From Streptomyces sp. P3 (lineage in GTDB: Bacteria > Actinomycetota > Actinomycetes > Streptomycetales > Streptomycetaceae), in NCBI GenBank assembly GCA_016893485.2, contig JAFEKX020000001.1, forward strand, positions 9,627,501 through 9,691,500: DNA of 64,000 nucleotides. Reading direction: 5' to 3'. Each line of letters starts with the position of its first letter. Position 1 is the first letter of the stretch. Position numbers and translations under genes: made by a program. Under the pieces are notes generated by a model. It saw only the letters and a list, made by a program, of their open reading frames with translations, did no database searches and was not told the DNA's origin. Positions 16,039 through 24,527 of the stretch are shown here, piece by piece.

Positions 16039-16890
16039 TCAGGAATTTCGGGCGAGGTTTTCCCGCAGGACCTCTTCGAGGTTGAGCTCGACCTCGCGCG
16101 TGTGAGCGCCAGCCGCAAGTGCTGCCTTAGCGAGTTCCCCAGAGGCAGGGGTGAATGTTTCCCCGAGGTAGCGGTCCTCCGCGCGCAGTGCATCCTCGAG
16201 TGGGCCGTCGGCAGCGTCGATCGCCTTGGTAGCTGCGACGCGGACACCTTCGGGCAGGTTGGCGATGGTCAGTGCGACCCAGTCGACGTAAGCGTCCAGC
16301 TCCGCGGCGGGCAAGGCTCGGTTGACCCATCCCCAACGCTCGGCGGTCGCGGCGTCGATGAGGCCACCTGTGAGCACGATCTCGAGGGCACGAGCGCGAC
16401 CCACGAGCCGGGGCAGGTGAGCAGTTGCACCAGCGCCGGGGACGATGCCCATGAGGGTCTCAAACTGGCCGAATGCGGCGGTTTCGAGCGCCGCGAAGCG
16501 GAGGTCCAGGCTGGAGATCATCTCGGGGCCGCCGCCACGGGCAAGTCCTGCGACCTTCGCGATGGTGGTCTGGGGCAGACGCCGCCAGCGTTCGTGGAGC
16601 CGCATCATCGGGCCGGTTCCGACGAGCGTCTCCTCCGCGATCGGCAGGGCAGCGTACGTCTCAGGGTTCTCGACGAATGTCAGGTCGCCGTGTGCCATGA
16701 AGAACTCCGGGTTGGCGCTCTGGACGACGATGACGTGCAGGTCGGGATCGTTCTCGGCCGATGCAGCAACGGCGTCCAAGTCGAGGAGGAGCTGGGTCGT
16801 CATGAGGTTGACGGGCGGGACATCGATCGAGACCCACAGCGCGCCGCCCTGGCGCTTCAGGTGGAGGGTGGTCAGGGACTGCTCAGGCAT
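16039..16890 (-). CDS. Enoyl-CoA hydratase/isomerase family protein
   Basis: This intact crotonase-fold protein of 283 residues starts at ATG 16890. Landmarks are WVSIDVPPVNLMT, VVQSANPEFFMAHGDL (the oxyanion-hole strand), GLARGGGPEMISSLDLRFAA and FGQFETLMGIVPGAGATAHL. In the last motif, Glu at the position of a catalytic Glu of hydratases is followed by GIVPGAGA. The extra C-terminal tail ends EEVLRENLARNS. It is divergent from an HxlR regulator 44 bp away, which probably controls it. The precise acyl-CoA substrate is not deducible. Confidence 0.88.
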   Translation of the reverse strand: MPEQSLTTLHLKRQGGALWVSIDVPPVNLMTTQLLLDLDAVAASAENDPDLHVIVVQSANPEFFMAHGDLTFVENPETYAALPIAEETLVGTGPMMRLHERWRRLPQTTIAKVAGLARGGGPEMISSLDLRFAALETAAFGQFETLMGIVPGAGATAHLPRLVGRARALEIVLTGGLIDAATAERWGWVNRALPAAELDAYVDWVALTIANLPEGVRVAATKAIDAADGPLEDALRAEDRYLGETFTPASGELAKAALAAGAHTREVELNLEEVLRENLARNS

Positions 16891-16904
16891 GGTTTTCCTT
16901 TGAT

Positions 16905-16934
16905 CAGAGGTGGTATTTCTGGTATACCTGGTGC
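16905..16934. promoter_or_regulatory. Shared promoter/operator of the hydratase and hxlR-like genes
   Basis: The 44-bp gap between the divergent starts is AT-richer than its surroundings and holds the perfect 8-bp palindrome GGTATACC at 16921-16928, with a second GGTAT half-site at about 16909-16914. HxlR-type regulators commonly bind such sites next to their own gene. The assignment is positional. Confidence 0.45.
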
Positions 16935-17336
16935 ATGGCAGGTACTTCAACGAAACCTGGTACCCCTGGAGACCAGGCCGCCCCGGGCACCATCGTTGGT
17001 CCGCAGCGTGAGCTCCTGGATCAGCTCCTCGATAAATGGGGTCAGCTGCTACTGACGTCGCTGTGTCAGCAGCCGCGACGCTTCAACGAACTCAAGCGAG
17101 AACTTGATGGGATCACGCAGAAGTCTTTGACGCAGGCGCTGCGCCGCCTAGAACGAAACGGCCTCGTCGAACGTCAGGTGCTAGAGCAACGTCCCATTGC
17201 CGTGGAGTACCGCATCACACCGCTCGGGCGCACTCTCGATAAGCCATTCTTGACCCTTCTTGCATGGACGGCCGATCACCTCGCCGAAGTGGAACAACAC
17301 AGGGATGCGTACGACAAAGGCTCTGACAACGGCTAG
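16935..17336 (+). CDS. HxlR-family winged-helix regulator; stop codon formed by an IS insertion
   Basis: This 133-residue protein carries the HxlR wHTH: LLDQLLDKWGQLLLTSLCQQ, PRRFNELKRELDGITQKSLT, LRRLERNGLVERQVLEQ and VEYRITPLGRTL. The N-terminal Cys found in some family members (HypR-type) is absent; a Cys occurs at TSLCQQ. It is transcribed away from the enoyl-CoA hydratase. The stop TAG at 17334-17336 consists of the TA target dinucleotide plus the first G of the adjoining IS, so the native C-terminus may have been longer. Confidence 0.88.
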   Translation: MAGTSTKPGTPGDQAAPGTIVGPQRELLDQLLDKWGQLLLTSLCQQPRRFNELKRELDGITQKSLTQALRRLERNGLVERQVLEQRPIAVEYRITPLGRTLDKPFLTLLAWTADHLAEVEQHRDAYDKGSDNG

Positions 17337-18249
17337 GTTCTTTCTCTTTGGTCAGCGTCGGGTCCAGATGAGGATGCCGGCGAGGTGGAGTGCGGCCTGG
17401 TAGGCGATCGCGAGCTTGTCGGTTCGTGTGGCCAGGCCGCGCCACTGCTTGAGGTGGTTGATGCACCGCTCGACGGTGTTCCGCTGCTTGTATGCCTCGC
17501 TGTCGAAGCCGGGCGGACGGCCACCGTGTCGGCCTCGCCGCAGGCGGTGGCCGATCTGGTCGGACGGCTGCGGGATGACCGCACGGACGCCCCGACGCCG
17601 CAGGTGGTTGCGGATGCCACAGGAGGAGTACGCACGGTCGGCCAGGACGGCCAGGGGCCGGGTTCTGGGCCTGCCCGCGCCGGTGCGGGGCACGCGGATG
17701 CGGGTCATCACCGTCTCGAAGGCGGGTGCGTCACCTGCTTGGCCCGCGGTGACGGTGAAGGCCAGGGGCCGTGCGCGGCCGTCCGCGGCCAGGTGGACCT
17801 TGGTGCTCAGCCCGCCGCGGGAGCGTCCGAGCGCGTGATCGGCGGGCTCTCCCGGGCGGGCCGCCCCCTTTGCGTGCTCCGGCAGCGTGCTGATGGGCCC
17901 GCACGACTGTGGAGTCCACCGGCACCGTCCAGTCGAGATCGTCGTCGGCGTCCGCTGCGGCCAGCACGGCGGCGAAAATCATCTCCCATGTGCCGTCGAC
18001 GGCCCACCTGATCAGCCGCTTGTGAGCGGTCTGGAACGAGCCGAGTTCGTCGGGCAGGTCCCCGCCAGGGCGAGTTGGTGCGGTACTTCCACGCGATGGC
18101 CTCGAGGGTGCGGCGGTGGTCGGCCCATCGCCGCCCGCGGACCGGATCGGCCGGCATCAGCGGCTCGATCCGGTCCCACATCGCATCAGTGATCACTAAT
18201 CGGACAGACACATCCGATCAACTGACCAACCCATCAAAGAGACACGCCC
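17336..18249 (-). mobile_element. Complete IS5-type insertion sequence (914 bp)
   Basis: The element runs from GGTTCTTTCTCTTTGGTCAG at the low-coordinate end to the complement of GGGCGTGTCTCTTTGATGGG at the high end. These terminal repeats are imperfect but share a TCTCTTTG core. Both sides are flanked by TA within CTAG, consistent with a 2-bp target duplication. A second, internally deleted copy sits at 14537-14875. It separates the HxlR gene from a broken DUF6233 gene. Confidence 0.88.
17352..18211 (-). CDS. IS5-family transposase, read in three frames
   Basis: The N-terminus reads LVITDAMWDRIEPLMPADPV and TLEAIAWKYRTNSPWR. After a shift near 18060 the middle gives VPVDSTVVRAHQHAAGARKG, which holds the first catalytic Asp. 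After a second shift near 17860 the C-terminus gives LAVLADRAYSSCGIRNHLRR (second Asp) and KQRNTVERCINHLKQWRGLA (catalytic Glu). Elements of the IS427 group use one programmed frameshift. Two breaks here suggest at least one is an error or mutation. Confidence 0.8.
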
Positions 18250-18251
18250 TA

Positions 18252-18490
18252 GGTCGTTGACGATGCGCAGTTGGGCGTCGGGCTGGCAGACCAAGCACGC
18301 CGGTACCGCGTCTGCGGTGAGGTGCCGGCGCGCTTCGTCGCGGCTGACCGCGCGGTGCCGTTTGCCTCTCATGCGGCACGCCCCGTTGTGGACCTGGGCG
18401 GCCCGCCGGCGGCTCTGCTGCGTTCGACGACCCAGTCCGCGGGCCGGGGGCGGCTGCGGCGTCCGCGTTCCTCTTCGGCCAGCCTGCTTA
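18252..18490 (-). pseudogene. Truncated DUF6233 gene (duplicate of the one at 21426-21777)
   Basis: About 200 bp (18283-18481) are close to 21461-21662 in the same orientation, sharing long runs such as GTCGCGGCTGACCGCGCGGT. Only the C-terminal half of the DUF6233 reading frame is present. The N-terminal half has been lost on the ArsR side, and the stop codon has been lost to the IS on the other side. Confidence 0.65.
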
Positions 18491-18507
18491 GGTAGTCGGC
18501 GTGTCGG

Positions 18508-18894
18508 TCAGTCGGCGGCGACGGTTGCGGGAGCGGCAGTGGCGGAATCGCGGATGCCCAGGCGCAGGTGCTCGACGTGGTAGAGGGCCTGGTCGAGGAG
18601 TTCGGCGACGTGGTTGTCGTAGAGCGCGTAGACGATCGAGCGGCCGTGACGTTCGCCCGTGACCAGCCCTAGATTGCGCAGCAGTCGCAGCTGGTGGGAG
18701 CAAGCTGAGGCTTCCATGCCGACGGCCTCGGCCAGGTCACTGACCGAGCACGGCCCTTCCTGGAGCCGGGCCAGGATGTGCAGCCGGGAGGGGGTGGCCA
18801 GAGCTTGGAGGGTGGCGGCGACGTCGGCGGTGCCGACGGCGTCGAGGCGCTCGCGGGTGGTGGCACTGCTGGCGGTATCGGTTCCGTGGCCCAT
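18508..18894 (-). CDS. ArsR/SmtB-family metal-sensing repressor
   Basis: This is an intact 128-residue protein (ATG 18894). Its winged-helix core reads LATPSRLHILARLQEGPCSV, DLAEAVGMEASACSHQLRLL and NLGLVTGERHGRSIVYALYD. The last helix carries DNHVAELLDQALYHVEH, exactly the alpha-5 pattern D-x-H-x10-H-x2-H that binds zinc-type ions in SmtB/CzrA/NmtR relatives. It is divergent from a metal-exporting P-type ATPase, with a candidate operator between them. It probably derepresses the exporter when zinc, cobalt, nickel or cadmium is in excess; which metal cannot be decided from sequence. Confidence 0.9.
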   Translation of the reverse strand: MGHGTDTASSATTRERLDAVGTADVAATLQALATPSRLHILARLQEGPCSVSDLAEAVGMEASACSHQLRLLRNLGLVTGERHGRSIVYALYDNHVAELLDQALYHVEHLRLGIRDSATAAPATVAAD

Positions 18895-18917
18895 GGGGAC
18901 AGCATACTGATGACATC

Positions 18918-18931
18918 TGAAGACCTGTTCA
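18918..18931. promoter_or_regulatory. Candidate ArsR/SmtB operator
   Basis: The sequence TGAAGACCTGTTCA is an imperfect palindrome (half-sites TGAAGA and TGTTCA, 5 of 6 symmetric). It closely resembles the 12-2-12 operators of SmtB-type repressors, whose core is TGAAnA-n2-TGTTCA. It lies 24 bp from the arsR-like start and 57 bp upstream of the ATPase start, where it could control both. Confidence 0.6.
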
Positions 18932-18987
18932 TGCGTTCCTGTATGGTGACGGCGTCGCCCCATCCGCCCGTGAAGGGTTGTTTTGTC

Positions 18988-20963
18988 ATGTCTTCTGTCC
19001 TTGACCAGCGGCCCGCTCCGGCCGCCGCCGGACCGCGTCCGGCGCTGCCGAAGCGCCGCACACGGGTGCTGGCGCTGCCGGAGGCCCGGTGCGCGCTGGC
19101 CGCGCTGGTGCTGTTCCTGGTCGCCCTTGCGCTGGATCTCCTCGCCGCCCCGGTGTGGTTGTGGGCACCGCTGTATGCCGCCGTCTACATCACAGGCGGC
19201 TGGGAGCCGGGATGGGAGGGCCTGAAGGCCCTGAGGGACAAGACCTTGGACGTGGATCTGCTGATGGTTGTCGCGGCGCTCGGCGCCGCCGCCATCGGCC
19301 AGGTCCTAGACGGAGCCCTGCTGATCGTCATCTTCGCGACCTCCGGCGCGCTGGAGGCCCTCGCGACCGCGCGGACCGCCGACTCCGTACGCGGGCTGCT
19401 CGACCTCGCGCCGACCACCGCGACCCGGCTCCTGCCCGGCGGCGGGGAGGAGAGCGTCCCCGCCGATGCCCTCACGGTCGGCGACGTCATCCTGGTGCGG
19501 CCCGGCGAGCGAGTCAGCGCCGACGGCCAGGTCCTCGACGGCACCAGCGACGTCGACCAGGCCACCATCACCGGCGAGCTCCTCCCGGTGGCCAAGCAGA
19601 TTGGGGACGAGGTGTTCGCCGGCACTGTCAACGGCACCGGCGCCCTGCGCGTGTTCGTGGAGCGTGATCCGGCGGACTCGGTGATCGCGCGGATCGCGCG
19701 GATGGTCGAGGAAGCCTCCGAGACCAAGGCGCCCACCCAACTGTTCATTGAGAAGGTCGAGCAGCTCTACTCGATCGGCATGGTCATCGCCACCCTCGCC
19801 GTCTTCGCGATCCCGCTCGCCCTCGGCGACGAACTCCAGCCGGCCCTGCTCCGCGCGATGACCTTCATGATCGTCGCCTCGCCGTGCGCGGTGGTCCTCT
19901 CCACCATGCCGCCGCTGCTGTCCGCGATCGCCAACGCCGGACGCCACGGCGTCCTGGCGAAGTCCGCCGTCGTGATGGAACGCCTCGGCCAGGTCGACGC
20001 CGTGGCCCTGGACAAGACCGGCACCCTGACCGAGGGAACTCCGCGCGTCACCGACGTCCGCCCCCACCCCGGCTCCGGCCTGGACGAAGGGGGCTGCTGG
20101 CGCTGGCGGCAGCCGCTGAGCACCCCAGCGAGCACTCGCTGGCCCGCGCCGTCGTCCAGGCCGCCCGCGAGCGCGGACTCGCACTCGCCGAGGCGACCGG
20201 CTTCACCTCCACACCCGGCGCGGGCGTTACCGCCACGATCAACGGCCGCACCATCCAGGTCGGCTCACCGGCCCGTCTCACAGCCACCAGCGATCCGAAG
20301 ACCGGCAGCATGGTGCAGGCGCTCGAAGACCAGGGCCGCACCGCAGTCCTCGTCCTGCTCGACGGCGCACCAGCCGGAGTGCTGGGCGTCGCTGACCGGC
20401 TCCGCCCGGACGCGAAGAACACGGTGGCCGCCCTCACCACCCTCACCGGCCGGGCCCCGGTCTTGCTGACCGGCGACAACGAACGCGCCGCGCGCCACCT
20501 GGCCGCAGAGGTCGGCATCACCGACGTCCGCGCCGGGCTGCTTCCGCAGGACAAGGTGGCCGCCGTCCAAGGGTGGGAGGCCGAGGGCCGACGGGTGCTG
20601 GTGGTCGGCGATGGCGTCAACGACGCTCCCGCCCTAGCTGCCGCCCATATTGGCATCGCGATGGGCAAGGCCGGATCCGACCTCGCCCTGGAAACTGCCG
20701 ACGCCGTCGTCGTCCGCGACGAACTCGCCACCATCCCCACGATCGTGGACCTGTCCCGCAGCGCCCGCCGTCTGGTCGTTCAAAACCTCGTCATCGCCGG
20801 GATCTTTATCACCGGGCTCGCGGCCTGGGACCTGATCGGCACCCTCCCGCTACCGCTCGGCGTCGCCGGCCATGAAGGCTCCACCGTCATCGTCGGACTC
20901 AACGGCCTGCGCCTGCTGCGTGAGCGCGCCTGGACGAACTCCCTCGGCAAGGGCACGGCGTGA
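18988..20963 (+). CDS. Heavy-metal P1B-4-type ATPase, one frameshift
   Basis: This metal-exporting ATPase has about 659 residues in the inner membrane. It has no N-terminal CxxC metal domain. The transmembrane metal site is SPC (IVASPCAVVLS, near residue 297) and the last helix contains HEGST, both diagnostic of the P1B-4 (CoaT/CtpD) group, known to export cobalt, zinc, iron or similar ions. Catalytic motifs: ITGELLP, the phosphorylated Asp in DKTGTLTEG (residue about 341), HSLARAVV with the nucleotide-binding HP region (AEHPSEHS), and GDGVNDAPAL. The frame breaks at about 20085 in a run of five G; a sixth G restores DEGGLLALAAAAEHP. Confidence 0.92.
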
Positions 20964-20989
20964 GCAGGCGTGCCCGCCGGGAGCGTACG

Positions 20990-21108
20990 GCCGCCTCCGC
21001 AGGCACGGCGGGTGCCGCCAGTGTGCGGTCACTGTCTGCCGGGGCTGCTGCTGTGGCACCGTGCCCGCGGAGCGCTACGGGTGTGACGGGCTGGTGGTAC
21101 CGACGTGA
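20990..21108 (+). pseudogene. Fragment resembling a (2Fe-2S) ferredoxin-like protein
   Basis: One frame reads CRQCAVTVCRGCCCGT before stopping at 21108. The phrase CxVTVCRGCCCGT is the N-terminal cysteine cluster of a family of small thioredoxin-like [2Fe-2S] proteins in Streptomyces. The rest of that domain is absent, so this is at best a remnant. No clear start codon is visible. Confidence 0.35.
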
Positions 21109-21125
21109 GGTGGTCACCACGGAGT

Positions 21126-21330
21126 TCAGGTGCGGGTGTTGATGTAGCGCACGACCGTGCCCCACCCCGCCTGGACCGGGGCCATGCACCACTGGCAGAG
21201 CGGGCTGCCGCCGGATCCGTATTTGTGGGTGTTGCGCTGGCATCCGGAGCAGAGGCCGACTCGGTCGCCGGGGCAGGTTAGTGCGGAGGGGTCGGGTTCG
21301 GTGATCGGTGGCGGGGAGTCGTGGTCATCG
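21126..21330 (-). CDS. Small zinc-ribbon protein, frameshift near start
   Basis: The frame ending at 21126 reads PSALTCPGDRVGLCSGCQRN, GSGGSPLCQWCMAPVQAG and WGTVVRYINTRT. The two CxxC pairs indicate a zinc ribbon. No start exists in that frame, but ATG at about 21330 in the next frame (TTTPRHRSP) would join it if one base were added around 21300. A protein of about 67 residues is expected; its function is unknown. Confidence 0.5.
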
Positions 21331-21425
21331 TAGGGGGTCCTGTTCTAGGCGGTCTTCGCAAGTCGCCTATTTGGCACGATAGCGGGCGGGATGGAACGGT
21401 CGTTCGAGGCGGGGCCGGGGCGGTT

Positions 21426-21777
21426 TCACCGGGCGGGTAAGCCGCCGATGATGCGCAGTTGGGTGTCGGGCTGGCAGACCGGGCACGCTGGCATCGCGTC
21501 CGCGGTGAGGAGGCGGCGGGCTTCGTCGCGGCTGACCGCGCGGTGCCGTTTGCCTCTCACGCGGCACGCGCCGTCGTGGACCTGGAGCGCCCGCCGGTGG
21601 CCCTGCTGAGTTCGACGACCCAGTCCGCGGGCCGGGGCGGCTGCGGCGTCCGCGTTCCTCTTCGGCCTGCCGCCGCTGGACGTAGGCGATCTGGCGGTCG
21701 ATGCGCTCGAGCCACATCGCGTGCCAGATGCGCAGGGTGTGCAGGCGGTCCAGGTCGGGCGGCAGGTCGTCGGGCAT
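21426..21777 (-). CDS. DUF6233 family protein, frameshifted
   Basis: From ATG 21777 the protein starts PDDLPPDLDRLHTLRIWHAM and RIDRQIAYVQRRQAEEERGR, the helical N-terminus typical of DUF6233. After frame changes near 21610 the second half reads RVRGKRHRAVSRDEARRLLT, then CPVCQPDTQLRIIGGLPAR with the conserved CxxCxPD motif. DUF6233 proteins are common small Streptomyces proteins of unknown role. A truncated near-identical copy lies at 18252-18490. Confidence 0.7.
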
Positions 21778-21865
21778 GTCGTGATCCGGATTCGTGGTCC
21801 GTGGTGCACGCAATTCGCGTGTTCGAATACTAGTTCGATAGCGTGGGGTGTGAGAGGCGGGTGCG

Positions 21866-22872
21866 GTGAACACGGATGAAGAGAGGCGCCGGGTGCCGGT
21901 GGTGATGCATGTGCGTTGCCCGGAGCGGCTGCCGGAGGAGTTGTACCGGCAGGTGTTGGAGCAGCTGGGGGAGTTGTCGCCGGTGGTGCAGGCGCTGCCT
22001 CCCGCCGCGGCGCTGGTCGACCTGCGGGGCGCGTTGCGCTACCACGCCGCTACCGACGCCCATCTCGCGGATGTGCTGCGGCTACGGACGGTCTCCCGCT
22101 TTGGCGTCGACGTGCGCGTCGGTATCGGCCCGACCGTCACCGTCGCCACGACCGCCTCCGCGCAAGTTCCACATCCGGGCGGCGTCCTGGCCGTCGCCCC
22201 GGACGATGTCGTCGGCTGGCTCGCGCTGCTCCCCGTGGAGGACCTGCACGGCATCGGTCCGCGCCACGCGGCCACCTTGAAGCGCTACGGCATCGACCGT
22301 GTCGGCCTGCTCGCCGCGCTCCCTCCGGCGACGGTCCAGCGGATGCTCGGAGGGAGGGCCGGCCGCACCGCGGTCGACCGGGCACGCGGGATCGACCCCG
22401 CACCGTCACTCCACGCCTCCAGCCCGCCTCAGCGATCGTCCGGCACAAGTTCCCCCGCGACGTCCACGACGGAGCTCCTGCCCGTGCGGCCCTGCTCGGT
22501 CTGGTCGTGCAGCTCGGCGGCGAACTGCGCCGCCGCGGGCAGGCCGCCCGCGCCCTCACGCTCACGTTGTCGTTCGCGGGCGGGCCGCAGTGGGAGAAGA
22601 CGCGCCGCATGGTCGAGCCGTCCGCGCACGAGGACGACCTGCGCCTGCTCGTCTACCAGCTGATGGACGCCGCAGGTCTGCAGCGGGGCCGGCTGACCGG
22701 ACTCGCACTGCGCGGCGAGGACTTGGTCGACGCGCAGCTGGTTGCCGAACAGCTCAGCCTTGATGCCGCGCGGCAGGCGCGTCTGGTGGCGGAGTCGGCC
22801 GCCGACCGGATCCGGGCCAGGTTCGGACCCGGCGCGATCGGCCCGGCCGCCACCTACCGGCCCGCCTCCTGA
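21866..22872 (+). CDS. DNA polymerase Y-family-related protein (ImuB-like), one frameshift
   Basis: This protein of about 335 residues resembles non-catalytic Y-family polymerase relatives. A short palm-like N-terminus (LPPAAALVDLRGALRYH, DVRVGIGPTVTVATTASAQ) precedes a helix-hairpin-helix segment (VEDLHGIGPRHAATLKRYGI, DRVGLLAALPPATVQRML) and the little-finger region (LRRRGQAARALTLTLSFAGG, GLQRGRLTGLALRGEDLV). The catalytic acidic residues of active DinB enzymes are not visible. The frame breaks near 22405 in CCCC; one added C gives GIDPRTVTPRLQP. The start is GTG 21866. It may act in mutagenic repair as an adaptor, an inference from ImuB relatives. Confidence 0.75.
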
Positions 22873-22956
22873 TCTCATAGAACCCGTCACCGGCACACCC
22901 CTATGGGCACGGTTCGGCTCCCGCCGCATGAAGATCCCGGGACGGGCCCCGGCGGT

Positions 22957-23401
22957 TCAGGCCTGGGAGACCGTGCCGCGGACCTTGTGCAACCGGCGCG
23001 CGGCTTCGGCTGGTTTGTAGAGCGCGGTGAGGCGGGCGGCGGTGGAGACGGCCAGGGCTATCACCCGTTCTTCCTGGGGCAGGAAGGAGAACCGGTCGCC
23101 GCCGTCCCCGGCGAGCGCGCGGACTGCAGCGGGCGACCGGCTCGGTCGTGGGCACGCTCTCTAGCCAGGCGAGTCCGGTTGGCGGCATGACAGGCCGCCG
23201 GTGGAAGGCGAAGTCGGGGTCGAGCATGACCGCGCCGGACAGCGGCCCGGAGGCCCGCTGTTTCACGTAGTCGGCGGCGAGAGGGGAGAGTGCCGGCGTG
23301 GCCGGTAGCGCCCCCGCGAGGTAGGCGAGGACCAAATCGACGGTGGCGGTCTCCCCGGGGACCTGGTCTGCGTCGGCGGGCCTGGTGGTGTGTGTCGTCA
23401 T
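22957..23401 (-). CDS. Hypothetical protein (paralogue of 10998-11326), one frameshift
   Basis: The repaired protein of about 147 residues reads DADQVPGETATVDLVLAYLA, LAADYVKQRASGPLSGAVML, RRPVMPPTGLAWLESVPTTE and, after a shift near 23115, DGGDRFSFLPQEERVIALAV and LYKPAEAARRLHKVRGTVSQ. It has no signal peptide or membrane segment, and no family is recognised. A second, truncated copy lies about 12 kb away in the same orientation. Confidence 0.6.
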
Positions 23402-23629
23402 GCCCGGTCAACGACCCGCCGCCCGGCCCCGATTCGAGTTTCGGGGGCATTTCGCTGTCGCGCCAGGCACGTCCCGCTCGGCACTCGGGCAAGACCCCGC
23501 GCGTCCGTGCTTCGCCAAACTGGCTTGCACCCGCATCGCCGTTGACCTGCGCGAAAGAGGGATTTTCCGCACCGCCTAACAAGAAAGTCACAAGCTTCCC
23601 ACGCGTCCGCGATGACGCCAAGGGTCTGA

Positions 23630-24019
23630 TTGATTACGCAACGCAACACAACACAAGGCGGCCCTGACGCTGGCACGTCGCGGGGACTCGTGAATCCCCA
23701 TGCCCTGGCAACAGGAACTCAGATGACAGCTTCCCAAGGAAGCGGACAGACGATGCTCTCAACCGAGACCCGAAACCGGATCGTTGCTGCCGGCGGTGCA
23801 CTGTCAACGTCAATCATCATCGGCGAAGGAGTCGCCCTCTTCGAGCTCATCGCCGCGCACCATCGGGCAGCCGACGCGGTTGTGACGGGATGTGAAGCTG
23901 GGGGCGGGGCGCTCACCCTGATCATGCTCCTCCTCGCCTTCGTATGGAGCGGCCACCGAAACCACAAGATCCCGACACCACCACCCGCCCCAGCAGCGGA
24001 AGTACCGACGCAGATCTAG
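23630..24019 (+). CDS. Small membrane protein
   Basis: The C-terminal 85 residues are the convincing part: LSTETRNRIVAAGGALSTSI, a glycine-rich hydrophobic segment (IIIGEGVALFELIAA), and a membrane helix (GGGALTLIMLLLAFVWSG) followed by a Pro-rich tail (IPTPPPAPAAEVPTQ). The true start may be the ATG at about 23723 or 23753 rather than 23630. A strong terminator follows 10 bp after the stop. Function unknown. Confidence 0.55.
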   Translation: MITQRNTTQGGPDAGTSRGLVNPHALATGTQMTASQGSGQTMLSTETRNRIVAAGGALSTSIIIGEGVALFELIAAHHRAADAVVTGCEAGGGALTLIMLLLAFVWSGHRNHKIPTPPPAPAAEVPTQI

Positions 24020-24029
24020 AACGGACACC

Positions 24030-24066
24030 AAAGGGCTGTACCGCCGATTCGGCGGTACAGCCCTTT
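24030..24066 (+). terminator. Strong intrinsic terminator hairpin
   Basis: A perfect 16-bp stem, AAAGGGCTGTACCGCC paired with GGCGGTACAGCCCTTT, has a 5-nt loop (gattc). It ends in CCCTTT rather than a long U run, as is usual in Streptomyces. It lies directly behind the small membrane protein gene. Confidence 0.85.
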
Positions 24067-24527
24067 GCAGGGTTGCGAAGCCGCTCTTGGGACGGCCATA
24101 CCCCTCTACATGCCGACGCCCTGAGTAAAGGGCTCGACCGCGAGGGTGCCGTCGTCGCTGAGTCGGGCGAGGTCGGCGATGACGCGCAGCCGACGGCGGG
24201 GATCAGCAGCCAGTCATACCTCGGTTCGCAGTTCGTTGCGGGCGTTCTGGCGTTCTTGCTGCCATGCAGCGTGTCGTGCGACGGCGCGGAACTGGTTCCT
24301 GTGCCGATACGAAGGCGATCCCACGGGTGGCGGCGGTCCGCATCCGAATCGGTGGATCTACACCGAGGCCGATGACGACCTCAGTAACGGCGGATGGGGT
24401 TTCGCCAGGGACAGCGACATCTAAGTAGCTGTTGTCGTACCGATCTTGTGGCTTGTTGGTCGAACGGGCGTCCAGCGGGTTGAGGGCGTTGTGCCTCGAA
24501 CAGCACCTCGGTTCTACGATCCAGCGT
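24067..24527. other. Stretch with no supported gene
   Basis: An open plus-strand frame ending at 24424 has a plausible tail (RWIYTEADDDLSNGGWGF) but no start or recognisable beginning. It may be the 3' scrap of a lost gene. Confidence 0.35.

Noticed and set aside
17352..18211. Programmed translational frameshift in the IS5 transposase
   Set aside because: Some IS5 groups use one, but two breaks occur here and the whole window has similar breaks in non-IS genes, so an error is the simpler reading.
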